Notes under the pieces: generated by a model | Database searches by the model: none | What the model saw: the letters and a program-made list of their open reading frames with translations, nothing else | What the model was told of the DNA's origin: nothing | In this document: piece by piece, positions 8,093-17,186 of the stretch | How the letters are laid out: each line of letters opens with the position of its first letter | Position numbering within the stretch: the first letter of the stretch is position 1 | Assembly (NCBI GenBank): GCA_034096865.1 | Contig: JAWQFJ010012196.1 | Coordinates: forward strand, 10,001 to 32,500 | DNA length: 22,500 bases | Origin: Theodoxus fluviatilis | Lineage: Eukaryota > Mollusca > Gastropoda > Cycloneritida > Neritidae | Reading direction: 5' to 3' | Position numbers and translations under genes: made by a program

Positions 8093-8552
8093 GCGCTGCA
8101 GAACTGAGGACTGTGGGTTTGTGTGGGCTGCACGCCATGCCAGGGCGCTGCAGAACTGAGGACTGCGGGTGTGTGTGGGCTGCACGCCATGCCAGGGCGC
8201 TGCAGAACTGAGGACTGCGGGTGTGTGTGGGCTGCACGCCATGCCAGGGCGCTGCAGAACTGAGGACTGCGGGTGTGTGTGGGCTGCACGCCATGCCAGA
8301 GCGCTGAGGACTGCGGGTGTGTGTGGGCTGCACGCCATGCCAGGGCGCTGCAGAACTGAGGACTGCGGGTGTGTGTGGGCTGCACGCCATGCCAGAGCGC
8401 TGCAGAACTGAGGACTGCGGGTGTGTGTGGGCTGCACGCCATGCCAGGGCGCTGCAGAACTGAGGACTGCGGGTGTGTGTGGGCTGCACGCCATGCCAGG
8501 GCGCTGCAGAACTGAGGACTGCGGGTTTGTGTGGGCTGCACGCCATGCCAGA
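8093..8552. repeat. Minisatellite, 9 units of 52 bp (one shortened to 44 bp)
   Basis: Units start with GCGCTGCAG at 8093, 8145, 8197, 8249, 8301, 8345, 8397, 8449 and 8501; a partial unit begins at 8553. The unit at 8301 has lost 8 bp between two CTGA-like direct repeats. The first and last complete units carry GGGTTTGTG where inner units have GGGTGTGTG. All minus-strand frames are open because the unit has no stop in any of them, so the long His/Pro/Ala/Cys-rich frames are not evidence of a gene. Confidence 0.96.
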
Positions 8553-8665
8553 GCGCTGCAGCTACGACGGCTTCAAAGCCACACCCCGCTTCCCGAGGAG
8601 GGCTTCTGGCAGCCGTCCAGAACGAGACGGACATGAAAGCGAGGCTGCCTGGAGGAAGAGCCGCC

Positions 8666-8899
8666 ATGCTGGAAGGTTTCGCTGCCGGCACAGAGCGCAG
8701 GCGCAGATCTGGGCACCGAGGTGTTCTTTTGAAAAGCGTAGCAAAACGCCCATCATTCTTTATGCACCTCCCAGCTTCTAAGGCGGACGGCGATGGCGGT
8801 GACGGAGGCAGCGTTGGGCCTCACAGAGCGCGCGGCCATCCCAGGGCAGTAAAGCCTCACGCCAGCCCTGCAGTTCCCCACCCTTTGATCCTGGGCGAG
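8666..8899 (+). CDS. Candidate first coding exon, unrecognised
   Basis: An ATG in perfect vertebrate-type Kozak context (GCCGCCATGC) opens a 78-codon frame that reaches a good splice donor (GAG before GTGAGG, GT at 8900-8901). The peptide starts MLEGFAAGTERRRRSGHRG and is basic with a later Asp/Gly-rich part. No domain is recognised. The surrounding CpG richness would fit a 5' exon, but compositional bias could also keep the frame open by chance. Another short ATG frame at 8793 (MAVTEAALGL) lies in a different frame. Confidence 0.22.
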
Positions 8900-9049
8900 G
8901 TGAGGAGGACCCCGGGTCGTGGACCTCCAGCGAGCCACCCCGGAGTCTTGGAAGCCTGGAATCCAGGGATGTTTGTGGGTTCCAATGTGGAGATGAAGAA
9001 AAGGAAGCAGAGATATCGAGACTCAAAGACGGTTGAATAGAGTGTGGCT

Positions 9050-9940
9050 TCATGACTCGTACCGCTTTTAACGGGCGAGTGGGCTGGAGTTTTCAGAGAC
9101 TGGATTCCAGGGGTGTTCATCGACTGTTGCGAAGATAACGAAAAGAGGACAGAATTTTCTAAAGAAAAAATGTACATCGTTATATCTTTGTAGTTTGATA
9201 ACCTATGGGTTTTTTTAAAGTTATTTATCTAGAAGAGAGGGGTTGAGTCTTCGTACACGGAATCATGAAATCTGTGTTGCTTGTGGTTTGGAGACGGAGA
9301 ATGGATACGCAGTGATGTAAAACAACGGAAGGTCATTAGGTGTCGTCTGAAGGTTTCTTTCCTGTCTGATTGTGAGGGCTTTGTGCTTAGAATGGAAGCA
9401 ACGCCTTCTTCGTGTTTAGGAAAAACTGAAGACTTTGAATGGTACGAAGAGTAAAAGACACCGGAATGTCCAAAACACAATCTTTGAATTAAAAATGAAA
9501 AATATTTCAAAACCGTGGGATTTATTTCTTTTCGGCACTAATGGTGGCGGATGTTTTCACTTACACTGATGTCATTCAGAACATTAAAAATCATACTGAA
9601 TTCTTGCTCTCCATTTTAAAAAATAGAAACGCACGGATGCAAATTAGAGACGCCAGGATAAAATGCGGTGTTTGAGCACTCATCCTGTGCAGACTGTCTT
9701 GATTTCTCTGGAAGATGCGCATGAAGAGGAACTGAACTAAGACAGCTCTGTGGGGTTTTTTGCTTCATTTTTTCTGTGCGCACTTCCCATCACACGCGCT
9801 GGCGTGCCTTGATCTCATGTTTTCCTCTTCATCAGCGGCCAGGGGAAACTACATCACATCTTGACACATTTTGATCAGAAACGCATCAACGAGTGTGTGT
9901 ATACACATAACCCGCGATTTACGTGTGAGGGGAAAGGCTT
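9050..9940. other. Unassigned AT-rich DNA, no gene recognised
   Basis: About 900 bases with scattered short frames and no splice-bounded or domain-like coding sequence. The part at 9084-9150 resembles 8940-9005 (see findings). No tandem repeat is present. Confidence 0.5.
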
Positions 9941-9944
9941 CATC

Positions 9945-10080
9945 CGGGTTACTGCCGAGCAGGCGGCTTTTACACCGGAAACAAGATGGCGGCTCCCTTT
10001 GACTGGTGGTGGCGGGAGCGTTTGGCGCGGGAACGTTAGTGGCCGCAAGCAATGCCGGGAGTGGGGGCCTGCGTCATCCG
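9945..10080 (+). promoter_or_regulatory. TATA-less promoter-like cluster: ETS, YY1 and E2F motifs
   Basis: In order: CATCCGGG (near 9943), ACCGGAA (near 9973, ETS core), AAGATGGCGGC (9983-9993, full YY1 consensus), TTTGGCGCGGGAA (10021-10033, full E2F-type site) and CGTCATCCGG (near 10072). This tight arrangement is typical of CpG-rich housekeeping promoters in animals. The YY1 element includes an ATG that opens a 17-codon upstream frame (MAAPFDWWWRERLARER, then TAG). A downstream ATG at 10052 opens the candidate exon. Direction is inferred from the YY1 orientation and the downstream frame. Confidence 0.5.
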
Positions 10081-10198
10081 GGCTTTACTGCGGCGAATAA
10101 AGCTGCAACAGTCGCTGCTTGCAGCGCCACCAGAGTGGAGAGTGGCGGTGCGCCCTTTGATGTCTGCCCATGCTGGACGCAGGTGCCGACAGTGCTGA
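10052..10198 (+). CDS. Candidate first exon with mitochondrial-presequence-like N-terminus
   Basis: A 48-codon frame starts at ATG 10052 (G at -3), directly downstream of the promoter-like cluster. The peptide begins MPGVGACVIRALLRRIKLQQ and continues with Leu, Ala and Arg and no acidic residue until a single Glu near residue 28, which suits a mitochondrial targeting presequence. A possible splice donor (CAG before GTGCCG, GT at 10183-10184) lies before the in-frame TGA at 10196-10198, so the exon may end near 10182. I do not recognise the protein. The exon could instead be an upstream ORF. Confidence 0.3.
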   Translation: MPGVGACVIRALLRRIKLQQSLLAAPPEWRVAVRPLMSAHAGRRCRQC

Positions 10199-10292
10199 CT
10201 GCCTCAACAGAATCTACCTGGCTTGTCCCCGTGCCGTGCCCGGGAAGGCGAGGGGAAAGAGGAAACTCACGCACTTGCATGCAGAAGCACGC

Positions 10293-10317
10293 ATCGAGAG
10301 AGACACAGAGAGAGAGA

Positions 10318-10366
<49 letters not shown>

Positions 10367-10461
10367 GGGCAGAGAGAGACAAAGAGAGAGACGGAGACAG
10401 GGAGACAGAGAGAGACAGAGGCAGACAGACAGAGAAAGAGACGCATAGAGAGAGACGGTCC

Positions 10462-10527
<66 letters not shown>

Positions 10528-10612
10528 AAACGGAGAGAGAGAGACAGAGAGAGAGACAGAGACACAGAGAAACAGAGAGAGACACAGAGACACAGAGAAA
10601 GAGACAGAGAGA
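10293..10612. repeat. (GA)n / (GACA)n microsatellite with a G run
   Basis: Purine-rich AG/GACAGA repeat over 320 bases, including a run of about 14 G near 10355-10369. The Arg/Glu frames (plus) and Ser/Leu frames (minus) over it are repeat artefacts. Confidence 0.96.
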
Positions 10613-10934
10613 TGTCTATAAAACTCGTGCACTGCTCCAGAGAGAAAAACGCCCTGACGCAAAAATCCAAACATGTAATCGTGTGCACACGTACACAACC
10701 AAATTCTTGCATTAAACCACATCCTCACTGAAGTTTATGCACGCACGCATATAACACACACAATCAGAAAAACATGCGCTCAGAAACGCACGCAATTGCG
10801 TATACGAGCACACACTTTAATGCACGACTATATGCGCGTGCAAATGGATGCATCCTTGCACCAAAGGGCACATGGAGAAAAATGTATGCGTCTGCAATCT
10901 TGCTCGTGGGAACATACGCGCATGCATGTAGTGG
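10613..10934. other. Unassigned DNA rich in CA/CGCA dinucleotides
   Basis: Degenerate ACGCAC and ACACAC motifs leading into the CA array. No gene seen; probably decayed flank of the microsatellite. Confidence 0.5.
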
Positions 10935-10954
10935 TACACACACGCACACACACA

Positions 10955-10993
<39 letters not shown>

Positions 10994-11278
10994 ATACACA
11001 CACACACACACACTCACACGCACACACATATACACACACACGCGCGCGCTCGCGCGCACACACACATACACACACACATACTGGCAAAAACACACATGCA
11101 CGCGCGCGCGCACACGCATATACACGTACACGCACACCAAAACACACACACACACACAAAGGCACACACACACTAACACAAACACATATACATACACATT
11201 CACGCACGCATACACACAGACACACACACATACACACACAAACGCACACAAACATACACACATATACACATGCGCAGA
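10935..11278. repeat. (CA)n compound microsatellite with CGCGCG and ATAC variants
   Basis: Mostly CA repeats with interruptions (CTCA, CGCGCGCTCGCGCG, CATATA, CATACACA). It merges into the CATA array on its right. Confidence 0.96.
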
Positions 11279-11698
11279 CACATACATACATACATACATA
11301 CATACATACATACATACATACATACATACATACATACATACATACATACATACATACATACATACATACATACATACATACATACATACATACATACATA
11401 CATACATACATACATACATACATACATACATACATACATACATACATACATACATCATACATACATACATACATACATACATACATACATACATACATAC
11501 ATACATACATACATACATACATACACATACATACATACATACATACATACTACATACATACATACATACATACATACATACATACATACATACATACATA
11601 CATACATACATACATACATACATACATACATACATACATACATACATACATACATACATACATACATACATACATACATACATACATACATACATACA

Positions 11699-11728
<30 letters not shown>
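11279..11728. repeat. (CATA)n tetranucleotide array, left side of the non-LTR element
   Basis: About 450 bases of CATA repeat with three phase breaks (near 11456, 11524 and 11550). On the minus strand it reads (TATG)n and directly follows the 3' end of the non-LTR element. It may be the element's own 3' tail, the target array, or both. The same repeat in the same orientation resumes at 18809. Confidence 0.97.
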
Positions 11729-11729
<1 letters not shown>

Positions 11730-12195
11730 CAAAATGACTTTATTCATCTTAGGGGGTACATTCATTGTACATGATGAACACATTTCATATTGCAACTCAT
11801 ACAGCCACTGAGGCCAGGGAACAAGATTGCAAACGGCGGCTTCTTGACAATTAAGATATGTATAGCAACAACAATTTTATTTGACATACAGTTTACTGTT
11901 TAGCAATGACGTGAAGATGTAATTCCGTTCTTACTCACTCACTCATTCACTCACCCACCCACTCCCTGACTGGTTACTGTTCCTTTTCACAAACTTCACC
12001 ATCTCCCACCTACCCTCCACCCACGCCCTAATCCTATCATCCCCTACTCTACCCCTCTTGCACCACCATTCCCCACCTCGTACCACCGTAATCCTCTGAT
12101 TATCTCTTATCTTGACTGCTCATGGTGAGGTGCGAAAACACTGGTATCGTCCATTAACCTAGGTCCGAGTAGGCTGAAGCCGCACAAAAGCATTT

Positions 12196-12695
12196 TCAGG
12201 GAATAGCTCTGCACCGTTGCTTCCAAACAATGTTCGAACCGATCATAGCGCTGATGGAACAGTACCTTGCTATGCCTCTTGCACGTCCGGCCTGTACTCC
12301 ACACAGTTTGAGTCCGCTCACGAACCTCGCGTGGACGCTTCCAAGCGAACCGACTACTAGCACGACTAATTTGCATTTGTAGCCAAGATCGTCGATCCTC
12401 TGGCACAAGGGAAAGTATTTGTTGAATTTGCTGTTGTAGCAGTCATCAACAAAAGTGTCAAAGGGGACAGACACTTCCACTAACACACATGTTTTCTCAG
12501 TGGGGTCAATGAGGCACAGATCCGGCCTCGTGTGACGCAACTCTGAGAATGCCCCGTCTTCACATTCCACGAAATGTGAGGGTTTCACGTGCTGATCAGT
12601 CAGGACAGTGGCTTGGGGGTTTGCCTCCGACACGTCCCTTGTGATGATTTCAGCAATCCTGTTGTGACGCTTTTGGATGGAGTTCTTATTTCTTG
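12196..12695 (-). pseudogene. Restriction-like endonuclease (REL) domain, C-terminal part of non-LTR ORF
   Basis: In R2, R4/Dong and NeSL-type elements this domain nicks the target DNA to prime reverse transcription. Counting from the GTG at 12633, the frame shows RPD (residues 36-38), then a hydrophobic strand ending in VLVEVSVPFD (E53) and a downstream NKY (71-73): the PD-(D/E)xK layout of these endonucleases. It is followed by a GSLGS-type loop. The frame stays open upstream to 12693, and codon phase matches that of the other fragment at the 4-bp target duplication, so the LTR insertion alone split it. The D of the usual D-V-(T/A) motif is E here. The gene is disrupted and presumably not functional. 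Confidence 0.83.
12692..12695. repeat. Target-site duplication CTTG (left copy)
   Basis: CTTG directly before the left LTR matches CTTG at 18519-18522 directly after the right LTR. Four bases are within the usual range for Ty3/gypsy integrases. Confidence 0.9.
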
Positions 12696-13083
12696 TGTAA
12701 TGGTACCGAGTGGAAAGGGGGGAAAACGAAAATGGGACATAGGGAAAGGTTGAAAATGGGAAATAGGTTCGATATGTTTGAAAAGAAACAATTAGGAAAA
12801 GGTTTTCTCAGTATGTAATATTTAATCTGATACTAACACAATTATACCAAAAGCACGATGGCAAACGTTACCCCATGGTCAGTCTAAATGAACTCAGAGA
12901 GGAATGACGTCAGAGAGAGAAAAAAACGTCACCACGGCCCCAGGTGGGAAAAGGAGGGGAAATAGGAGGGCGAGAACATCACAACAGGAAAGGGTGGGGC
13001 GAAACAATAGCACGTGGGCGGAAACTAACAATGAAAGAACAAAACTGATTGGTCATGGTGGCACACAAGTGCACCTTGTCACA
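12696..13083 (-). repeat. 3' LTR, 388 bp
   Basis: Matches 18131-18518 base for base as far as I can read. Minus-strand termini are TGTGACAAGG and CGGTACCATTACA. A short purine stretch, GGGACGAG (complement of 13084-13091), precedes it and may be a weak polypurine tract for plus-strand priming. An ATTAAA (complement of 12821-12826) could serve as polyadenylation signal. Confidence 0.96.
12905..13052 (-). promoter_or_regulatory. U3 promoter motifs in 3' LTR: CCAAT, E-box, GC-box, CRE
   Basis: In transcription order on the minus strand: GACCAATCAG (complement of 13045-13054, NF-Y type), CACGTG (13011-13016), CGCCCCACCC (about 12992-13001, Sp1/KLF type) and the full CRE palindrome TGACGTCA (12905-12912). 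A TATAAT-like element lies further on (about 12841-12846). The same set is in the 5' LTR (CRE at 18340-18347), where it would drive the element. Binding is inferred from consensus only. Confidence 0.5.
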
Positions 13084-13122
13084 CTCGTCCCGGGGTTCTG
13101 ATCTGCAACGTCCCCGTTGCCA

Positions 13123-13892
13123 CTATCGTCTCAGGGCACTCATTGGGATGTTCCCAGGGTTTGAGTTCTTGCCAGCAGTTGCTCTGGTTGACCGACGTAG
13201 ATTAGGTGCGGCCTCAGCTTGTAAAGAACGTCTGGCAATGATCTGTGCGACTGGAGCAGCTGGTGGCACCTGAACGTCCAGAGCCGGAACGACTGGCTCA
13301 GGCTGGTGTCTTTGGCCAGCTTGCACAGCGAGTCTTACAGGCCTGTTAACCTGCTGGGAGTGGCGATCCGTAGGGATGAAGATCCAATCCTCATCTTCTT
13401 CCTCATTGTTGTCATGGAACTTCAGACTAGGACTCAAGAGTGGTTTGACTACATGGACAGGTGTTGGGTCTGTGACCAAAGATGTAACTGGCAGCACATC
13501 TCGCCGGTGGATGCACCGCTCTGCTCCACCAACGTGAGGGCGCGCACGTATGACAGAGTCACTGGGCTGTGCGGTCACTTCATAGATGTCAGGGTTCCAT
13601 CTGTCCCGAGTCTTGTTTCTGCCCACTACTCTGTTCCTCAGGTAGACTAAATCGCCCACCGCGAGTTTGGGATTACCTGACACGGGATGGCGTTGTGCTC
13701 TGGTTTCTGCAGCCTCTTGAAGACGCCGTGCTGCCTGGCGATGTGCGTCCTGCAAGCGGCGCTGGTGCTGACGCACCCAGTCCATAGGTCCAGCTGCTGA
13801 AGTTGTTTTCCTCCCGAGAAGCACGTCCACAGGTAGACGAGGCTCTTGGCCAAACAGAAGGAAGTATGGGGAGAAGCCTGTTGAAGCATGGG
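13123..13892 (-). pseudogene. pol: Integrase C-terminal part of pol, out of frame with the rest
   Basis: This frame continues the integrase after the single-base break. It shows [12 protein letters not shown] followed by [10 protein letters not shown], a conserved post-catalytic region of gypsy integrases. Next are a coiled Arg/Gln/Ala-rich segment and a GDLVYLRN motif, typical of the small beta-barrel C-terminal domain. A less conserved Pro/Arg-rich tail ends at the TAG at 13123-13125. About 255 residues are covered. No chromodomain is apparent. It would be translated only if the break at about 13890 were absent in a sister copy. Confidence 0.85.
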
Positions 13893-16800
13893 AGTGGTGT
13901 TGTAGGCTTGCACTACTTCCTGGAGATGTTGGGGCCATCTTCGTTTTTGATCAATGGACAGTGTGCGCAGGAGATCGTGGAGAGTCCGATTAAAGCGCTC
14001 ACACTGCCCATTTCCCTGGGGGTGGTACGGGGTAGTTCGAGTCTTTTTCACGCCGTAAATCTGACACAGTTCGTGAATGACTTTCGACTCAAAGTCACGG
14101 CCCTGGTCACTATGGATCCTCTCAGGCACCCCATAGCGCTGGAACCACTCTGTGACAAGAACTTTCGCCACTGTCTGTGCCTCCTGGTTCCGGGTAGGGA
14201 TAGCTTGGGTGTACTTGGAGAATACGTCGGTGATGACAAGAACGTTGTCTCTACCATCAGACGCCATCTCTAGCTTGGTGAAGTCCATGGCAACGATTTC
14301 TAGAGGTCGACTGGCCAGTAGGTGTCCCATAGCTGGTTGGACCATTGGTCGCCGATTCATGGTGCATCTCTCACACTTCTCTATGTACTTCTTAATGTCT
14401 GCTGACATGCCTGGCCAGTAGACACGTTCTTTGAGTAGTGAAGAAGTTCTCTCGACGCCTTGATGTCCCATCTTGTCATGCAGTTCATAGAGTATATCAG
14501 GCCGGAGGACGGAGGGTAGCACTAGCTGGGATACGAGCCCCTGTTGCGGATCCTGTATCTCTCGGTATAGCACACCATCCCGCAACTGGAGTCGCTGATG
14601 CTGCTTCCTCAGAGCCATAGCTGCCTTATCTGCTGTCTGTGGGGACTTCTCTGGCCACGCCTGCAGAGTGGGGCGAACCACGGGGTCATCTTGTTGTAAC
14701 TGTGCAAGGTCTCTGGGGGAGTGGGAAGGGAGAACCTTGTTAAACTCATCAGGTGTACCCCTGGTACAAGGGTTGGGTCTGGTGGTGGGGTCAAGTTGGA
14801 GTTCCTGTTGTTGGCATGACATCTGTTGGACTTCCGCAAGTTCTGCAGGTACCGGAGTAGACTGGGGTGGAAGGGCGTCTGGTGCCGGAAGCCTGGAAAG
14901 TGCGTCTGCCTTGTTGGTTCGGCCAGGTTTGTAGTGGATGGTGAAGTTGAAGTTGGCCAGTTGTGCGGCCCAACGCTGCTCCAGGGCACCAAGGTTGGAT
15001 GTCTGGAAGTGAGCTAGAGGATTGTTGTCTGTGTAGATCTTGAATGTAGCACCCAAGAGGTAGCTCCGAAACTTTTCCGTGATCGCCCACTTAAGTGCGA
15101 GGAACTCCAGCTTGAAACTGCTGTAGTTTGTTTGGTTTCTCTCTGTCGGGCGTAGTCTACGACTGGCGAAGGCAATCACCCTCACGGTTCCATCTGGCTG
15201 TTCCTGACTCAAGATGGCTCCCAGCCCATCGTAGGATGCATCGGTTTCCAGGATGAAGGGCCGCTGGAAGTCGGCATACGCCAGGACGTCGGCGCTGGTT
15301 AGTTTGTCTTTCAGGACCTGAAATGCTACTTGGTGGTCGGGACTCCAACTCTCCTCGAGGGAGACTTTCTTCTTGCCCTTTTTCTTCCCTGGGGAGGCTT
15401 GGTTTACAAGAGTGTGGAGTGGGCCGGCAATCTTGGCATAGTTCTTCACAAAGCGGCGATAATAGCCGGCAAAGCCGAGAAATGACCGTAAATCCTTGAC
15501 AGTCTTGGGTCGCGGCCAGTTCTGCACAGCTTCCACCTTCTCTGCCTGACAGCCGATGCCCTGAGCTGAGATGGTGTGGCCCAAGAAGCTCACCTCCTTG
15601 CGTAGTAATTGGCATTTTCCCAGGTTCAGCTTCAGTCCTGTCTCCTCAATGCGCTGAAGAACCTTGTCCAGGTGCTGCAAGTGTTCGTCGAAGGTGGCAG
15701 AGAAGATGAGAAGGTCGTCTAAGTAGACGAGTAAGAAGTCGAACAACCATTCCGACATGACCCCGTTCATCAACCGTTGGAATGTCGCAGGTGCTCCGGT
15801 CAAACCAAACGGCATCCTGGTGTACTCGTACAGTCCGTATGGGGTGGTAAAGGCCGTTTTATGCTGGTCTGACGGATCCATCGCAACCTGGTGGTACCCA
15901 CTTTGGAGATCAAGGGTGGAGAAGAACTTGGATCCCACCAGACTGTCCAGTGATTCTTGAATCCGCGGAAGGGGGTAAGCATCTTTGACTGTCTTCTGGT
16001 TCAGACGGCGATAGTCCACACACAGCCGTATAGACCCATCCTTCTTCCGGACAATCACTATTGGTGCAGCATAGGGTGAGTGAGATTCCTGGATGATATT
16101 CTTTCGGAGGAGTTCTTTTATGTGTTCTCGTACCTCCTGGTACTCTCGAGCAGGAATGGGACGATGTGCTTGTCTCACAGGAACTTCGTCTGTCGTCCTG
16201 AGCCGGTGGAAGTCTACGTCAGTGTACCCAAGGTCATCTTCTCCAGTCGCGATGGCACCACGGTGTCTTGACAGCACCTCCAGCACTCTCTGCTTCTCGC
16301 TGGCAGTTCCCTTGAAGTTCTCCAACTTCTGTGCCAGCTCCACTGCAGACAAGGCTGGATCATCTACTGACACCTCTTTCACGACTATTTCGTTCGTTGT
16401 GACCTCCACTTCCACTGAGCCAGGGGAATCGACAGAGTCGACAGCATGGAGTGTGGCAATGGGTGTTCGGGGTTGCAGGAAAATGTCTTCGCCTGTTAGG
16501 TTAACAACACGGACATAGCGAGACTCACGTTGGGAGCTAATGAGAGTGGGGATGAGGATGAGGCCAGGGGGTAAAGGAAGTGTACAGGGTTCAGCTAATT
16601 GTCTCGGTAGGTGGGTACGTTCCACGCCAGTGACTCGGACAGCAAGCATAGCTTCTGCTGGTACTCGCACCTTCCCCGCAACTCTTGCAACACCCTGGAC
16701 TGAGTTGACACTGGTGCACACCTCCCGTACCATCGCTGGAAGCCACGGAGTCGCTGTCACGTCCAGGCCAACTCTCTCTGGGCTTAACAAGGATTGTAGC

Positions 16801-17165
16801 ACGTTCATGCCGAGGATAATAGGAACAGTCTCCTTCCGTTGTCGATGATGTCGGTCGGTAGCATCCTTCACGACCAGGAAGATGCCCTCACATGTCCCGC
16901 CGAATGCTTCCACCCTCCCTTGGAGTAAGCCGATGTAGGGTATTTCTAGGCCATTGGCCGCCCTGAGAGATAACCAGTTGGCCTGTGCTAGGGATAGTAT
17001 TGCTAGTCTCTTCCTGTAGAATGTCTCGGTTATCGTACTCACTTCACTGCCAGTGTCTATCAAAGCTTGGACTTGTTGGCCTTCCAAGCTTGCCGTTACC
17101 ACTGGACAGTCTGCTCTCACACTGGTAGCCGTTGTCCTTGCCCCCGCCGTTTGGCTACTTGTCAC
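13647..17165 (-). CDS. pol: Pol polyprotein (protease-RT-RNase H-integrase), frameshifted near the C-terminus
   Basis: The frame is open from about 17206 and is probably entered by -1 frameshifting from gag; residues are numbered from the GTG at 17165. Protease: LIDTGSEV (DTGS 37-40) and ILGMNVL (about 117-123). Reverse transcriptase: about 340-535, with D419 in [12 protein letters not shown] and YLDD at 481-484. A Lys-rich insert KKKGKKK (594-600) precedes RNase H, which has D642, E687, D713 and D754. Integrase: zinc finger H896-x4-H901-x29-C931-x2-C934, then catalytic D961, D1020 and E1056 (35 residues between the last two). All catalytic residues I can check are present. After about residue 1092 the frame reads nonsense for 80 codons because of a one-base loss at about 13890-13893. 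Confidence 0.96.
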   Translation of the reverse strand: MTSSQTAGARTTATSVRADCPVVTASLEGQQVQALIDTGSEVSTITETFYRKRLAILSLAQANWLSLRAANGLEIPYIGLLQGRVEAFGGTCEGIFLVVKDATDRHHRQRKETVPIILGMNVLQSLLSPERVGLDVTATPWLPAMVREVCTSVNSVQGVARVAGKVRVPAEAMLAVRVTGVERTHLPRQLAEPCTLPLPPGLILIPTLISSQRESRYVRVVNLTGEDIFLQPRTPIATLHAVDSVDSPGSVEVEVTTNEIVVKEVSVDDPALSAVELAQKLENFKGTASEKQRVLEVLSRHRGAIATGEDDLGYTDVDFHRLRTTDEVPVRQAHRPIPAREYQEVREHIKELLRKNIIQESHSPYAAPIVIVRKKDGSIRLCVDYRRLNQKTVKDAYPLPRIQESLDSLVGSKFFSTLDLQSGYHQVAMDPSDQHKTAFTTPYGLYEYTRMPFGLTGAPATFQRLMNGVMSEWLFDFLLVYLDDLLIFSATFDEHLQHLDKVLQRIEETGLKLNLGKCQLLRKEVSFLGHTISAQGIGCQAEKVEAVQNWPRPKTVKDLRSFLGFAGYYRRFVKNYAKIAGPLHTLVNQASPGKKKGKKKVSLEESWSPDHQVAFQVLKDKLTSADVLAYADFQRPFILETDASYDGLGAILSQEQPDGTVRVIAFASRRLRPTERNQTNYSSFKLEFLALKWAITEKFRSYLLGATFKIYTDNNPLAHFQTSNLGALEQRWAAQLANFNFTIHYKPGRTNKADALSRLPAPDALPPQSTPVPAELAEVQQMSCQQQELQLDPTTRPNPCTRGTPDEFNKVLPSHSPRDLAQLQQDDPVVRPTLQAWPEKSPQTADKAAMALRKQHQRLQLRDGVLYREIQDPQQGLVSQLVLPSVLRPDILYELHDKMGHQGVERTSSLLKERVYWPGMSADIKKYIEKCERCTMNRRPMVQPAMGHLLASRPLEIVAMDFTKLEMASDGRDNVLVITDVFSKYTQAIPTRNQEAQTVAKVLVTEWFQRYGVPERIHSDQGRDFESKVIHELCQIYGVKKTRTTPYHPQGNGQCERFNRTLHDLLRTLSIDQKRRWPQHLQEVVQAYNTTPMLQQASPHTSFCLAKSLVYLWTCFSGGKQLQQLDLWTGCVSTSAACRTHIARQHGVFKRLQKPEHNAIPCQVIPNSRWAI
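13890..13893 (-). other. Single-base frameshift in pol
   Basis: The conserved integrase sequence switches frame within the run of three C (minus strand) here: upstream ends in AYNTTP in one frame, downstream resumes with HASTGF in the +1 frame. The change fits loss of one base. It may be a real inactivating mutation or an assembly error in a homopolymer. Confidence 0.85.
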
Positions 17166-17186
17166 AACAGAGGCGGCTATTTTCCC
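17125..17186 (-). promoter_or_regulatory. Predicted -1 ribosomal frameshift site: GGGAAAA plus possible pseudoknot
   Basis: The heptamer G GGA AAA (complement of 17180-17186) in gag phase abuts the gag TAG (17177-17179). It fits the X XXY YYZ rule, and slipping back one base enters the pol frame exactly. Downstream, CCGCC (17172-17176) can pair with GGCGG (17144-17148), and GTAGCC (17153-17158), inside that loop, can pair with GGCTAC (17125-17130), giving an H-type pseudoknot. The 3-base spacer is shorter than usual. The heptamer is seen directly; the fold is inference. Confidence 0.6.

Larger units (their letters stand above)
11729..12695 (-). mobile_element. Non-LTR retrotransposon, R2/R4-type: 3' portion left of the LTR insertion
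   Basis: On the minus strand this holds the end of an ORF with a restriction-like endonuclease domain (stop at 12196-12198) and a 3' untranslated region of about 470 bases. An AATAAA (complement of 11739-11744) lies about ten bases before the (TATG)n tail. There is no poly(A) tail. The remaining known part of the element lies at 18519-18808, separated by the LTR retrotransposon. The 3' UTR includes a (TGAG)n-like stretch at about 11935-11960. Confidence 0.85.

Noticed and set aside
8026..8691. Minus-strand frame of 221 codons with WHGVQPTHTRSPQF-like repeats
   Set aside because: The 52-bp unit has no stop in any minus-strand frame, so all three frames are open. There is no start context or flanking domain.
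3137..9683. Shared 13-mer TTTGAGCACTCAT at 3137-3149 and 9671-9683
   Set aside because: The similarity does not extend clearly on either side beyond a nearby GCGG. It may be chance or a trace of an old repeat; too little to call.
10006..10731. Plus-strand frame of 241 codons through the GA repeat
   Set aside because: Most of it is Arg/Glu repeat translation. The more plausible start in this region is the ATG at 10052 in another frame.
10774..11811. Long plus-strand frame of 345 codons, and minus-strand frames rich in Cys/Val/Met/Tyr, over the CA/CATA arrays (likewise 18688-19509)
   Set aside because: They are translations of CA and CATA repeats, open in several frames on both strands, with no domain.
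12107..12406. Minus-strand frame of 99 codons overlapping the endonuclease domain
   Set aside because: It lies in another frame of the recognised endonuclease sequence and has no motif of its own.
13084..13122. Envelope gene after pol
   Set aside because: Only about 40 bases separate the pol stop from the 3' LTR, and no membrane-protein frame exists in the element.
13803..14273. Plus-strand frames opposite pol and gag (also 16093-16518 and 17427-17921)
   Set aside because: They are antisense shadows of the retrotransposon genes without domain-like sequence.
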